Assembly (NCBI RefSeq): GCF_043290135.1
Contig: NC_134701.1
Span: 64,301,502-64,365,501, forward strand
Direction of reading: 5' to 3'
Length of the DNA stretch: 64,000 nucleotides
DNA from: Rhipicephalus microplus
Lineage: Eukaryota; Arthropoda; Arachnida; Ixodida; Ixodidae
In this document: positions 11,501-23,288 of the stretch, in pieces
Position numbering within the stretch: position 1 is the stretch's first letter
How the letters are laid out: each line of letters begins with the position of its first letter
Translations under genes and position numbers: made by a program
The notes under the pieces: generated by a model
Seen by the model: the letters and a program-made list of their open reading frames with translations, nothing else
The model's database searches: none
What the model was told of the DNA's origin: nothing

Positions 11501-11650
11501 GGGTCCCCGATTGCGACCATTGGAAGCCGTGACCACAGTAGCATGGGCACGTCCAGTACTGCACGAGGTAAATGGAACCTCTCCGATTTCGCGGCTCAAA
11601 TGCCTTCGATAACTAGCCGCACCGATCGTGTCGTCTAGCTCTTGACGCGC
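8560..11650. promoter_or_regulatory. CpG-rich block, candidate promoter region
   Basis: Compared with the AT-rich flanks this 3-kb block is visibly rich in CG dinucleotides (CGACG, GCGTCG, CGCGC) and contains many short, non-conserved frames on both strands. Such a block in an arthropod genome may mark the promoter and 5' UTR of a widely expressed gene. The nearest recognised gene on the plus strand is Hipk, whose first visible coding exon is 21 kb downstream, while the minus-strand ORF at 7554-8099 lies on the other side. A bidirectional promoter is therefore possible. This is inference from composition; no core promoter motif was confirmed. Confidence 0.35.
10235..10315 (+). repeat. Interspersed repeat, GGTGGT...CTAATTTCTGCA family, copy 1
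   Basis: The segment runs from a (GGT)n-like start through GTGGTTAGAAGA, GGCACCTAATTTCTGCA and GGGAGCAC to GCGCAGTGCC. Copies at 11694-11760 and 50366-50440 share all these blocks in the same order. It is non-coding and short, likely a fragment of a SINE or MITE family of this genome. Confidence 0.6.
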
Positions 11651-11693
11651 CGTGCAAGTCTTATGTTCGCGTTGCTTCGGAGCTTCTAGAATT

Positions 11694-11760
11694 GGTGGTG
11701 GTGGTGGTTAGATGAAGGCGCCTATTTTCTGCAGCCCGACAGCGAACACAGCGCAGCGCA
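11694..11760 (+). repeat. Interspersed repeat, GGTGGT...CTAATTTCTGCA family, copy 2
   Basis: Same ordered blocks as at 10235-10315 (GGTGGTTAGATGAAGG, TTTTCTGCAGCCCG, ACACAGCGCAGCGC), more diverged and slightly shorter. It lies at the right margin of the CpG-rich block. Confidence 0.55.
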
Positions 11761-14700
11761 TGCTTCTGGAATTCATTGCGACTTCTATGGTGGCAAGCAC
11801 GAGAGGACGTGTTGTGAGCGTTTTTTATTAGGAGGGGGGTGGGGGGGGGGGGGCGTTTTGCACCCTGCGCAAGGCAGTGTGTCGCTTTGCAGTAACTGTA
11901 ACCGAAATACGCATGTGTCTCCTAACTGGCTGATCGCGATTTCGGTGCTTCTTTTGTACTTCAGCGTAGTTGGCCTAGTGGCTGAATCAGTGGTTTTGCA
12001 GGCGCAAAGTCTTCATTACTGGAAATGGACACCATGTTCCTACTCATTTTGTTGATTGCTTTTCTATAGGCGACGGCGTACTGGAGGACACGTAGCTTGC
12101 CGCAGTCGACAATTAGCAAAGTGTAGTGTTCGCCATGGGGAGGTGAAATTTCATGGCATGTGGGATGCAAGTGCACGTCTTCACCTCTAGGCTGATCTGT
12201 TACACCTTGATTGCTTCATTGCGGTGTGCTGAATGTAGTAAGCGTGCCTATCATCTACTATTGTTACCTTTGAGAGGCTTGTCAGTGTGGTCAATCCTGG
12301 TGTAACAGCTACAGAGCCTGATGCATTGGGATGACATTAGCATTATCAAGTTTTGCATCTCCTGAAGTCTGTTGTGATTAAGTAGTTGAATTAGTTTCAT
12401 TTTTAGTAAACATGTTGAGCATTTTAAGGGCCACATGTTGAAGGAATTACTGGCTGCTTTCACAGACATTCCTTGTTCACGTGGCTTGAGTGAAATACAA
12501 GAAGAGCAATGCCACTTCAGGTTGCCTCTTAGTAATAACGGTTGTGGCTCACAAAATCAGTGAGCTTAAGTCAATTTTAATAGTTATAGAATACTGACAG
12601 AGCATTGCCTGGTAGCTGTGCTTGTACTCTGCATTAATAATTGAATTTGAAGAGGTTTTTTGCCATTGGATGTGGAAATTTATCTTGTCTCACGTGCTGA
12701 AGGTCAACTCATTAAATAGTGTTCTCTGCCTTCATGTTCTGGATTCATTTGTTCACTGCTTACAAATGATACCAAAACACTAGCAGGCTAGAAAAGTACT
12801 TTCAGGTGAATCTTCTATGGATTGCCGTGCTAGTTTCTCTGGCCTTGTGTTCCCTTTGCCTGATGTGTTAGTTGAGAAGCGCATTGCTCATCATAATTTG
12901 GCTCAAATGGTGCATGGAGCTGAACTTCAGAGTTATTGCGTCAAAATTTTAGCATTTTTTAGCTGTTCTTCAGTCGTGGCTTTCTTTTATCAGCATGCTT
13001 GAGCACTTTATAACACTCAGCAGCATGGGGTTCTATGGGGGTCATTGTCCACACTTATTAGTGATGGAATCGCTCACCCACTTCAGTTCATCATGCAGGT
13101 TGTCCCGGTAAGCTCTTGTACCTTGTCTGAAAGCAATGCAGGTCTTCTAACACTCCTGATGGTTAATGCCAGAAAGAGAATTTACTGGGAATTTCCAGTC
13201 ATCCTAGTGGGTGTAACATTGTAAAGCTTGTGACTTGCTGTGCATTGGCTTGTTTGTGAGGCTTTACACAGAATTTTGTATTAAAGGCAGACAGTGGCAT
13301 AGCCAAGGGGGTGGTTGGGAGGGTGTGAAAACCTCCTTCCTCCTCATATTCTTGCAGTTTGTAAATGTACATATACTCAGACTGATGCAAACACATACAT
13401 AAAATGGTTATAGACACTCTGGAGAAAAGCTTTTTCTGGGTGTGTTCCTGGGCAGACTGAAACAGAAATTTTTAAGTATGGCCAAATTTGTTGTACATAA
13501 GTTAGTAGTTTACACTATTTATAGTCAACCTTCAAGGCAGATAATTGTAAGATGGCCTTACTGATAGCCTGTAAATATTAGACCAGCAGATCATCAGCTT
13601 CAGCTGGCTGTTATCCTGTAACTAAGTCACTACGAACTTATCCCATTTCTATGGTTGAGAGTTGCGGAGCGCTGCCTGCACACTGAGTGAATCACTCTGG
13701 TTGTGAACATTCTGTGTCATGTGCCACTTCTGGCAGGTGTTAGGGCTGACATGTTTCTTTGTTTCGAAGTTGTGGTAGGGAAATTTGTGGTGTGTGGCAT
13801 GAAATTTACTGATGAGACTTCAACAGTCATATTCTTCTGAATTGAGCTGTGATAGTGAAATCGGTGACATTAGAGTTAACAAAGTAAACTTTATGAATAC
13901 CAACCTACTTAGTATTCACTTTGGTGTTCTTTGGAGGATTTGTACTTGGGTCGGTTCACCTCTTCTCTTTGTTCTTTTAAGCCGTGCGCAGATAGCATTA
14001 GCATAAAAGGAGTAAGACAAGCACAGCACTTCGTTTGCGATGCTTTTCTGTCATTTCAGTTGTCGCAAACTTCATATCAAGGAGCATCTAGTTTTGCCAG
14101 CATCTGATTACCCATCAAATGTAAAAAAGTTTTAAAGCTCGGCTGCTCAATATATCCCCACTATCTGAAATAAAACTGCTGCTTTCTGTGAATTCAGTAG
14201 ATGCCTATCAGTTGTCTCAACTTAGTAAGAATTTATATGATTGTCCAGGAGGCTCTAGAGCAAGCAGTTTGCTTGCTTGTGATAATTCTTGGCAAAGATT
14301 GAGTCAGCTCCCACTGTCATGGTGAATACCCTAGTTTAGATTAGGCTGTATCTGTCATGATACAAATTTCGATCTGCCGCGAGTCTCTCTGAAAGTACAA
14401 TTCAAACACAGAACCAGTTATGCATTGTGTAGCCTGTCCTATTCGTTTCTTATGCGTTAGAATATGGACGATTTACTCGGTAGTCTGTTTCTGTCTTACC
14501 GTCTCCTAAAGTTGATGGCTCGTGGTGATCATGTGCCTAATATTTCACCTGTAACATTACACTTTATTCTGGCATGGAGTTGTCATGTGGGAAAAAATCA
14601 GAGGCCTTAGTTTCTCTATAACCTGACTAACAGCCTTGTGATATTTTAACACAACTCAGTAATAGTAAACACTTCTCATAGGCACAGAGGATGTGCGAGC

Positions 14701-14761
14701 AACCCTTTATCAGTTATCGTCTTAAAAGGTGAAATGTCTGCACCCATCCTCTCATCGCAAT
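11761..14761. other. No gene recognised
   Basis: AT-rich sequence with a 12-bp G run near 11839. No frame over 75 codons and no transposon ends are recognised. If Hipk starts in the CpG-rich block, this would be intron. Confidence 0.4.
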
Positions 14762-15239
14762 CTACAGTATTGAATAAAACATTCCTGTAAACTTGTGCAG
14801 CCAGATGTCTGCTATAGGGGTAAGTGCTTTAAGCAGAGCTGTTGCATCTAGCGGAAGATCTCGCTTTGTTTTTGGCCTCTCTTGTGGTTGTGCTTAATTT
14901 TATGGCTATTGTATCAATAGTTCAATAAAGTGCTAAGGTCAAGGCAGGGGTTTATTTTGATGTTACGAGTTTGGAGACTCTTTTGGATTTCCTGTTGACA
15001 CTACAGTATTGAATAAAACATTCCTGTAAACTTGTGCAGCCAGATGTCTGCTATAGGGGTAAGTGCTTTAAGCAGAGCTGTTGCATCTAGCGGAAGATCT
15101 CGCTTTGTTTTTGGCCTCTCTTGTGGTTGTGCTTAATTTTATGGCTATTGTATCAATAGTTCAATAAAGTGCTAAGGTCAAGGCAGGGGTTTATTTTGAT
15201 GTTACGAGTTTGGAGACTCTTTTGGATTTCCTGTTGACA
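14762..15239 (+). repeat. Exact tandem duplication, 2 x 239 bp
   Basis: The unit starting CTACAGTATTGAATAAAAC at 14762 is repeated at 15001 and both units end CCTGTTGACA. Reading the two side by side I find no mismatch. The unit has no open frame. The identity points to a very recent duplication or to an assembly artefact. Confidence 0.93.
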
Positions 15240-16484
15240 TTGCTGAAGATGTATGGACATCATCTTTTTAGACCTGCAGCATAATTTGTAAAAATTGCAT
15301 ATTAATTGAAGGTACCACTGGTATGTTCTGTCAGCATCAGCTGTATTTGTGAACAGTTCACATGATGTCTTGTGACCTGCACAGAGTTGTGCAGTTGTTA
15401 CCGACATGGTTGCCCTTTTACACACACTTGAAGGAGCCCTGCGACACTGTTTAAGCATGTATTTGATCAGTTTGTCTGATTCTGTGGAATGTGCTGATAT
15501 CGTTGTGCAAGTGACAACACTGAACTTGAAGCTGTGCTAATTTTAATTCACAAGACAAACTACTTTGATTTTGGACTGCACTTTGGCCCTTTATTATCTT
15601 TTTATTTTCCTCGCAGCTGTGGTATTTTATAGAGGGAGGGGCCCAATTCACGTGGCGCATACATGCCCGAGTTTTTGCATACACTGCGGGAATTTGCTTT
15701 AATGCTAAAACAGCTTTGCTGTTGAAAGTGGAATTTTCAGTTCGAGCGATACAGTATGTTCTACCTTCCATCATTCTGCAAACACCTCCCCCCTTTGTCC
15801 CGTTTTGGTGTCGGCCAAATATGGTCGCTTTACGCGTGCTCAACCAGTGTGTTGAAAGGATGTTTCTTAGTATTGATAACTGTGCACTCTTGTCCAGCAC
15901 AGGCACCTGCTTTCAAGTTTATTCGTATGAACTTTCGGGATTGATTTGGTCAGTTCGGAGGTTTCATACAGGAGGTCATTCTCACTTATTTTTTGTAGGT
16001 ATTGTATTGGTGTAGGACAGGTGAAAATACCAGGCAATACACAGTTTATGGATCGCCTGAAAAACTCTGTGCCTTCTTAAAAAGACCAAAACATGCATGC
16101 CGCTTTATTGTAGGCACTAGTGGAACATTAGCCTGGTGATGTAAGTCTGGCAGTGTGTTAATAGGCAAGGGAGTTCAAATCATGAGTGTATTTGCTACTG
16201 AGTGCAAGGGCACAGCTGTCTGTCCTAATTGTGGCTGCTGCTTTTTGGAAAGCCGAACGTGTAGAAAAGAAGCCTTCATCTCGTGGCAGGGGTGTATGTA
16301 GAGAAACCAAAAGATTCGTTTAGTCGAGATGGTTTCCCAGTTTAGTAAGCATGTTAGACCGCACCCCTAACCTTCAAGCCATCAGATTGAAAGGCTTAGT
16401 AGCAGTCTTCTAAACACATATGCAGCTAGTGTATTCAGTGAAGTCTCTTTAGTTGAAGCCAACCACAGTAATAAATCACTGATG
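15240..16484. other. No gene recognised
   Basis: A minus-strand frame of 151 codons (15451-15906) and overlapping plus-strand frames have no recognisable domain and no coding-like composition. I treat the interval as non-coding. Confidence 0.4.
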
Positions 16485-16500
16485 TAAGAATTAGCATATT

Positions 16501-16740
16501 GCCCCGCCACGGTGGTCTAGTGGCCAAGGTACTTGGCTGCTGACCCGCAGGTCGCGGTATCGAATCCCGGCTGTGGCGGCTGCATTTCCGATGGAGGCGG
16601 AAATGTTGTAGGCCCATGTACTCAGATTTGGGTGCACGTTAAAGAACCCCAGGCGGTCAAAATTTCCAGAGCCCTCCACTACGGCGTCTCTCATAATCAA
16701 ATAGTGGTTTGGGGACGTTAAACCCCACAAATCAATCAAT
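16501..16740 (+). mobile_element. Ruka-type tRNA-derived SINE with 16-bp target-site duplication
   Basis: The head GCCCCGCCACGGTGGTCTAG carries a tRNA-like A box, and GGTATCGAATCCC is a B box. The body includes TTAAAGAACCCCAGG, GCCCTCCACTACGGCGTC and GACGTTAAACCCCACAA and the tail is (ATCA)n-like. TAAGAATTAGCATATT is present on both sides (16485-16500 and 16741-16756) without mismatch, the mark of target-primed reverse transcription. This is the best preserved copy in the window. Confidence 0.95.
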
Positions 16741-16756
16741 TAAGAATTAGCATATT

Positions 16757-17764
16757 CACATTTAGTATGTAGGTCATTCTTTTGATTTCATATTTAGATG
16801 TCACTGTTTTTGTGGCAACTTTATAGCCTGTGGGAGCTAGTTAAGCCGGTTTGGTACGGTTTTCAATCCCACCATCCTTCATGTAGAGATTACAATCATT
16901 TGAAATGAAAAAAAAAAATCGTTGTAGAGTTGGGACGAATTATAAGACCGCCTATCTTTGCCATTTTTAAATTGTTTTGAGTTGTCTCATGAGTGATGCT
17001 AAGACAACAGGCTTTAAATGCTGCTCAAATAATCAGACACAATTGCTGCATTGATATTTTTTAGCTTTGCCTTTATTGGCTGAAACTTGTTAGTAAGGCT
17101 TGCACTTCAGTGTTGTTACACGATTCTTTGTAGAGTTGGCATTTTCTTTATAAAAGTGTCTATTTAACATATTTGTTGAGGATGTTGTAAAGTTCTATGA
17201 TTTCATATCTCATCATGGAATACGTAGTCATTCTAATCTAGAAGATGTGGGGTATGCACACACGTGCACAAGAAAGAACCAGGGACACCGTTGTTGTTGA
17301 ACTCTGTTGCCATGCCACCAAAATTAGTCTGGAAGGGACAGTGCAGTGGTCGAATTTTCTGATTTGATTTTTAATCCGTAGCTTACCACGGTAGCATCTC
17401 TCATGGCTTACCCTTCAGCTTAGGTATGTGTATTAAACTGTAAGCCTGGAAGAAGCACTGTTGGCAAGCATCAGAATGGTTGGCATGATTTGATTGAGAT
17501 GTTTAAGATAAGCAGTCAATTAAACAAGCTGCCATTGCATAATGTAATCGAGAATGTTTTTGTATCAGTTATGCAGTGAGCTGGCAGTATGTGAGCGGCT
17601 TAGAGGGTGACTTGTCACAGTCATAATTGAAACAAATTGCAAGAAGTTGACTGGTTATCCCGACTGGTTATCCCTTTAGGAGAGCACGCAAAGCTGAGTA
17701 CGATGTTTTAATCTCTCATTGGGGTAAAATCTAAGACAGATGGAACAAACGAACCGAGGTGTCG
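16757..17764. other. No gene recognised
   Basis: AT-rich, only very short frames, no repeat family recognised. Confidence 0.4.
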
Positions 17765-17985
17765 TACATAAGGTTTTATGTTCCAAAATGACAATATGAT
17801 TACAAGGGATGCCGTAGTGAATAGCTGCTGAAAATTTGGCCATCTGGTGTTCATTAATCGGCACTGACATTGCACTGTGCACAGGCCTGTACCATTCTGC
17901 CTCCACCAAATTACAACCAACACAGCCAGTATGGACCTTGTGACCTTTGGGTCAGCAGCCGAGCCCCGTAGCCACTGATACTGTG
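17765..17985 (-). mobile_element. Old, diverged Ruka-type SINE
   Basis: On the minus strand the remains of the SINE can be followed: GTGGCTACGGGGCTCGGCTG in place of the A-box head, the CAGATGG..CAAA part matching the consensus CAGGTGGTCAAA, and the ACTACGGCATCCC block. Many substitutions and small gaps show it is far older than the copy at 16501-16740. Confidence 0.7.
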
Positions 17986-18685
17986 GCAGACAGAAACTGA
18001 GTAGGCTAAACATAATTGACTTAGGCAGGCGTAGTTACGAAGCAAGAAGTGCACGGTGCAGTATTGAGGTTTCCAATTTTAATGGCCGTGCAGTTATTTT
18101 CGTAAACAGCATATTGTCTTCCGTCCTGAATTTTTGTATGGTAGGACAAAATTTTTTTATGTTCATTTCTACCTAAGAAACTTTTGAAAAGCATGCAAAA
18201 AAAAATTTCTGATACTTGAAGGACACAGTCGAACCACGTCCAGTGTACTTAACTGTAGGATTCCCTTGTTGCATTTATGGGTATCCACATTTTGCTATCT
18301 TCCATGAAAGAGTGCGGCTTTTGGTCCGGTCTGAAGATTAATTGTCTTATAAAACACAAACGGTTTGATTTGGTTCGAGAAAAAGAAAACTTCTCGTAGT
18401 TAATAGCTTTACAAGGCGTTGTGAAGGTAAACAACCTAGGAGGGAGCGCTTCGCATGCACAAGCCAACCTCCTCTGGCGCCGCTTCTGGCTCGTGCTCCA
18501 TGCTCTTGGTTGAATTCCCAGAAGACTCCTAGTACGTCGCCTAATGTTCACTCTTAAATGTTCTTTTTTTTACAGTGAAAGCTGTTACGAGCTCAGAACT
18601 CTGGTCACACACAGTTGTCCGCCACCGCCGCTGGTGTCCTTGACCACATTGTGCAAAATTGGAAAAAAAAAAACTAGCAGCAATG

Positions 18686-18757
18686 ACATAGTGGGGCTTG
18701 AACCCGGGTCCGCTGGGTGGCAGCCCAGTATTCTACCACTGAGCTACGCTGGTGCTC
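18686..18757 (-). mobile_element. tRNA-Gly-like head of a second SINE family
   Basis: The minus strand has an A box (TAGCTCAGTGGTAGAA), a CTGCCA anticodon-loop-like segment and a B box (GGGTTCAAGCCCC). The putative anticodon loop is only 6 nt and the acceptor arms do not pair, so it is not a functional tRNA. Downstream on the minus strand comes a T run and a body ending near ACAGCTTTCACTGTAAAA, so this is probably the head of a tRNA-derived SINE. Related tRNA-like heads occur at 36440-36840 and 37085-37462. Confidence 0.55.
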
Positions 18758-19004
18758 GTGACTTGCTGGCAAACTTGCCTTAGGCAGGCTTGATGTCTGG
18801 AAAGCAATCGCCACCTTGCAGTGCCATCCAATCGCACCCTGGTGTCCAGAGTACTGGACATAGAAACATTCTCGCATTGCAAGCGAACTACTGATTACAA
18901 AAGCTGTGTTTTTACATCATTTTTCTAACAGGGCATCAGTCAGCTCACACAAATTTAATTATTTCAACTGCATGGAGAAAGTTTCTGAAATGACTTTGTA
19001 GACT

Positions 19005-19240
19005 CGCCGCAGTCTTTTTGTGGGTAAGGTACTCAGCTGCTGTCTCGCACGTCGTGGTATCGAATCTTGGCTGCAACGGCTGCATTTTCGATGGAGGCGA
19101 AAATGCTGTAAGATCGTGGGCTCAGATTTGGACGCACTTAAAATAATCCCAGGTTGTTGAAATTTTTCCGGAGCCCTCCATTACGGCACGTCTCATAATC
19201 ATATGGTGGTTTTGGGATCTTAAACTCCGCAAATCAATCA
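19005..19240 (+). mobile_element. Ruka-type SINE, moderately diverged
   Basis: The block order is the same as in the copy at 16501-16740 (AAGGTACTCAGCTGCTG, GGTATCGAATC, GATGGAGGCGAAAATG, GAGCCCTCCATTACGGC, TTAAACTCCGCAAATCAATC), but the first 15 bases are altered. No clear flanking duplication is left. Confidence 0.85.
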
Positions 19241-20579
19241 AAATAATTTTGTACAGTTAACCACATTGTGGGCATGCTTTTCCTCATGGATGACACCTAT
19301 ATTCTAAGGTGCTTTCATAACAAAATGGGGCTGAGGAAGGAAAAACATTTAAAATTAATGCTCCCCTCATGGGGAAGCTGCAAAAATCGTTATAACTTTG
19401 ATTGTGACACTGCTTGCTTTCCTGCACTGCCTTTTTTGCTGTGTGTGCGCTGGTCGCTGGGACGGAAAGTATATACTAGCACAGTTTGCTTTTATTGAGA
19501 TGTAGGGGCTGTAAGCACATCTTGGGTGGCGAGATCATGTGACAAAGCCAAGCTTTGGCATGTTTGTTTTATTGGATGGTAGGGCTAACATGCCATACAT
19601 GAAATGCTAGTCTGGGCACCCAGTAGGTGCAGGCGACCCATGATCTCGTGGCTTACTGTGATGAGCACCATGACTGCAGCGTGATGGTGCAGTTGAAATC
19701 AAACATGCACATTACTTCAGTCAATTTATGAGAGGCATCGCCTTTGTGACCTCACTCTTTGCTGCACAATGTTATATTTGGTTCAGTGCTGCAACACCTG
19801 AAATGTATCGCATCTAGCTTATAAGAACTGTGATGCATTTTCATTGCGAACTTGCAAATATTCAGGAGCCTTATGGTTTGCAAGAAAAGGGCGGTCATGA
19901 ACAAAGTGTTTTGTAGTGCCACTTGCGATGGCAGCACTTTAATGCTTCCTGCATAATTAAGTCAGAAAAGTACCATTTTTGTGAGGTAAAGCTGCTTTTT
20001 AAAGACCATCTTACCTAGCCATTACATTAAATTATGTGGATATGTAATAGAAATATAAAGCACCTTTCTCTTCATTACGCCTTGCATGAATATAGTTATA
20101 GGAAGGCAGGAGTATATTTATTATAATATAATGGAACACTAAGCCATTGAATGGGAGACTGCGCTTGCTAACTTTAAAAAAATTACTTTTTTTTTTTCAA
20201 TTTGATGCGAGGTATTTTACGAAACTGGTTATCCTGCCTTTTGAGGCTACACCCTCTAAAGTAGTAGTGTAAGACAGCGTGCTGCACCTGTGTGCTGGTT
20301 CGTTACTGTACCCATGTGCTTGGCATGTTGGCTTAGATACCGAACTCGAGGATGCTGTTTCAATTTCCAGCAGCTTTGGCCAATTCGGTAGTGGGTGAAA
20401 ATTGAAAACATAAATGTACTGAGACCTGTGTGGGCTATAAGCTGCCTCAGGTGGTCAAAATTAAACCATAATATCTCACCTGGGCGTGCCAGATGGTATT
20501 AAGGTTCTGCTTTTTAAAACCTGAGAACATGTTATGTTACTGTATGTAATATGTACGAGAAAAAAAAATGCATTCTCGA
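19241..20579. other. No gene recognised
   Basis: Low-complexity AT-rich sequence with short frames only. No transposon ends recognised. Confidence 0.4.
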
Positions 20580-22600
20580 TGAATGAATAGATGGATGCTA
20601 TGAGCGCCCCTTTATAACGGAGCAGTGACATGTGTGCCACCAGGCTCGCAAGAAAAAAATGAAAACTTTCTTTTTATGTTTGCCTAATGTCTTATCTACT
20701 TCGAATTCCTATTATAACAAAAAAAATCAATTTATATTACATCTCTCTCTCTCTTGAAACAGTGACCCCATTTTTCCACTATTTCCATTCTTTATCCCTA
20801 CTTTTCTGCCTCCAATACTCTAACCGTCTCTTACTTGCTTCTATCGCAGACGTGTTCAGCTTTCCATGTTTGCCCCTAGAACCCAAAGGGTCATGTAGGC
20901 TTGTACCCACACATATACTTGGGTGGATATCGCAGCATTCTGTCAGAACATGTTCCATCGTTTTCTCAACTCCCCCACAGCATCTACAACGTTCTTCTTT
21001 TTTACTGAATCTCGCTTTATGATTACGTGTTCTAAGGCAGCCTGACCTCGCTTCGAACAGTAATGCGATTCCCCTTGAATTATAAAATTCTGCCGCCTTA
21101 TTTCGTTTTTGCACTTTCGGTAGTTGCTGAGAGCTGGCTTCTTTTTCATCGCTGTCATCCAATAAACCTTCGTCTCTCTGACTTTTTGTCTGATGCTCCT
21201 TGTTGCCATATAGGCCACACTGCCAGCCATATATTTACTGGTGAGCCTCCTACTTCTTTTTCTTCACCCTGTGTCTATGCTCTTCCTGTGCAAATACATT
21301 AACACACTGCCCATCTACTCTTCTTCATTTTACTAAGCCTTTCTCCAAATCTCATTTTGCTTTGAGCTTCTTTTACTTCTAAGCCTGTCCATCCCATATC
21401 CCCCTTTACAGCCTCATTTGTAATCATCCTGTGAGCACCCAACACGAGGCGTCCTACTGTCCCTTGATTTACATTCATTCCTGATTGCACCTCTGACTTC
21501 ATGCACACCACTGAGTTCCCAAATGTAAGCCCTGGAACCATTACGCTTTTCCACAAACCTCGAAGCACTTCGTACTCATTGTATCGCCATAAAACTCTGT
21601 GCTTCATTATTGCAGCATTGCTCTTTCCTTTTGCTGCGAATGTTTTTTCCTGTGTTTCTATATATCTTATCTTCCTCATTTACCTATACTTCGAAATGCT
21701 TGTGCTCACACTCAGTATTTCATGGCCCTGTATTAAGACCACCTGGTCTTTGTGATCATTGAATACCATATATCCACATTTTGTTACACTAAATCCTAGT
21801 CTTAGAGCCTTGCTTTCCCTTCCACATAAATTTGCTGGCCTCTGACATAATGTCTTGACAGTCCGCGAATAGGACAATATCGTCTGCATGAAATAGACCT
21901 GGAAGCTTCTGCTCAAGCATTGCGCCAGCCTTCTTCTCTCTCGGTTGCATTTTTTATACTTTTGCTCATAGGGGAAGTCCCCTGGGTGGCCTTTTTAAAT
22001 GAGTCTGCTGTAATGGACATAACCTAGTGTTTCATACCTTTCCAATTTATTTTCTCTCTCATCTACCATATGTTGCTGCATTGTGACGAGCTTCCTACCT
22101 AGTGCTTTTAGGTGGCTCCAAAATATTCTAAGCACGGCCTCCTTCTTGTCATGAATCTCTGTTATCGAGCGTTCTCTTTCACGTTTAATTTTTGCCTCGA
22201 CCAATATCCTCGCAATGGTTTTTTATTCCCTAAATATATTTCCCATATTTGGTTGACTTCATACTGTGGCCGCTTCTTCCTTTTTGCCTGTCTGTGCTCC
22301 TGTCATGCGTCACGTCACTTCTCGAGCACGTCTGAATTTCTCTGTTCCCCCAACTTTTTGGCTTTCTCTTTCTTTTCAAGCAAATAACTTCCTTCTTTTT
22401 TTTGTATCTCCCTCATCATTACATGTAAAAACTCACTACACTCCAGTCTTTGCCCGGTAGTTCTTCTACTTTGTCCTCGAATCTTGTAGATATATTTATT
22501 TGTGTGTCATTTAAATATGAGCTTCCAAATTTTGACTGTTCTTATTTTTCGATTTATATCCTATATCTAATGTTATGTATTTATGCTGACTACCCAAGTT
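20580..22600 (-). mobile_element. 5'-truncated non-LTR retrotransposon (LINE)
   Basis: Minus-strand frames follow one another from about 22470 down to 20779 with several frame breaks. They encode the end of a LINE reverse transcriptase with the F-H-A-D-D-I-V-L-F catalytic block (plus-strand 21879-21890 for H-A-D-D), the F-S-V-T-K-C-G-Y-M-V-F block, and a C-terminal region with V-P-G-L-T-F-G-N and a C-x-C-C-G...H-x4-C motif. The 3' end reaches a CATC-type simple repeat near 20580. The 5' part, including the endonuclease, is missing, as is usual for LINE copies. Confidence 0.88.
20779..22204 (-). pseudogene. LINE reverse transcriptase, C-terminal part
   Basis: Order on the minus strand: a linker rich in charged residues (21995-22204), the palm with H-A-D-D, the F-S-V-T-K-C block (21680-21916), then G-K-S-N-A-A-I-M-K-H-R-V-L-W and G-D-M-G-W-T-G (21299-21679), and a Cys/His region with R-C-R-C-C-G-G-V-E and M-E-H-V-L-T-E-C (20779-21162). 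At least four frame changes are needed to follow the protein. I can place it among LINEs with confidence, but not in a clade. Confidence 0.85.
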
Positions 22601-22702
22601 GTTAATGCCTTCCTCTTCTATTCCAAGACTCTAAGTGAGCGCCCGCCATCTAGCGGCCGCGCCTGGAAACGGTGCTCACAGGGTCAATCTTGAAAACACA
22701 TT

Positions 22703-22930
22703 TTGGTTGATACAGCGCACACAAGACAACAACAAAGAACACAGGACAGAAAGTTGGCAGATGGTTTGGAAGGAATGATCAGACATGTTTTCCACTATGT
22801 TGACGATTACTTAGTTCTTTTTGATGCAGTTGATTGCTGTCGAGATTCTGTCAGTATCTTAAAAGTGTTTTGCGAGAATGGTAGTGGCCTAAACTTCACG
22901 ATTGAGATGATGAAAGAAGGAGCTCTTTAG
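22703..22930 (+). pseudogene. Penelope-like RT fragment
   Basis: The frame includes F-H-Y-V-D-D-Y-L-V-L-F, the RT catalytic block (22796-22816), then N-G-S-G-L-N-F-T-I-E. It ends at a stop just before F-P-D-L-Q-L-E-F-L, where an intact PLE continues with F-L-D-L. The fingers and most of the palm are absent. Confidence 0.8.
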
Positions 22931-23288
22931 TTCCCGGACTTGCAGCTAGAATTTTTACATACTTGTGTGTTCGCCCTACCATCTTCGTTCTCTAAAGCTA
23001 TTACTATACTTCACACTGAATAATTATGAAATAATAAAACAGGGTAAAGCCTTTTCATGTGTTCGTTCTGCAATGCAGAATTGTTGTCAGGGTAGGTTAC
23101 AAATAAGCTTTAATGAACAAGTTGTTTTATCCAAGCGGGTTACGAGGAACACGTCATTGCCAAAGTGTGCGAGGAGATGCACAAATGTCTTGAAACAAAT
23201 GAAACACAGGCTGGGAATGATGTACAAACTGTCAAAGTACACGGTCATACTGTATACCGTTTACTCAGAGTAGTTCACAGTTTAAAAA

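Noticed and set aside
11542..11566. ATGGGCACGTCC... followed by a GTAAAT donor as first coding exon of Hipk
   Set aside because: Joined to the exon at 32684 it would leave one base over and put the next exon in a frame that meets a stop, so the phases do not fit.
15451..15906. 151-codon minus-strand frame
   Set aside because: No recognisable domain, AT-rich composition, and an overlapping plus-strand frame of similar quality.
18686..18757. Functional tRNA-Gly gene
   Set aside because: A and B boxes and a GCC-like anticodon are present, but the anticodon loop has 6 bases, the acceptor arms do not pair and a SINE-like body follows.
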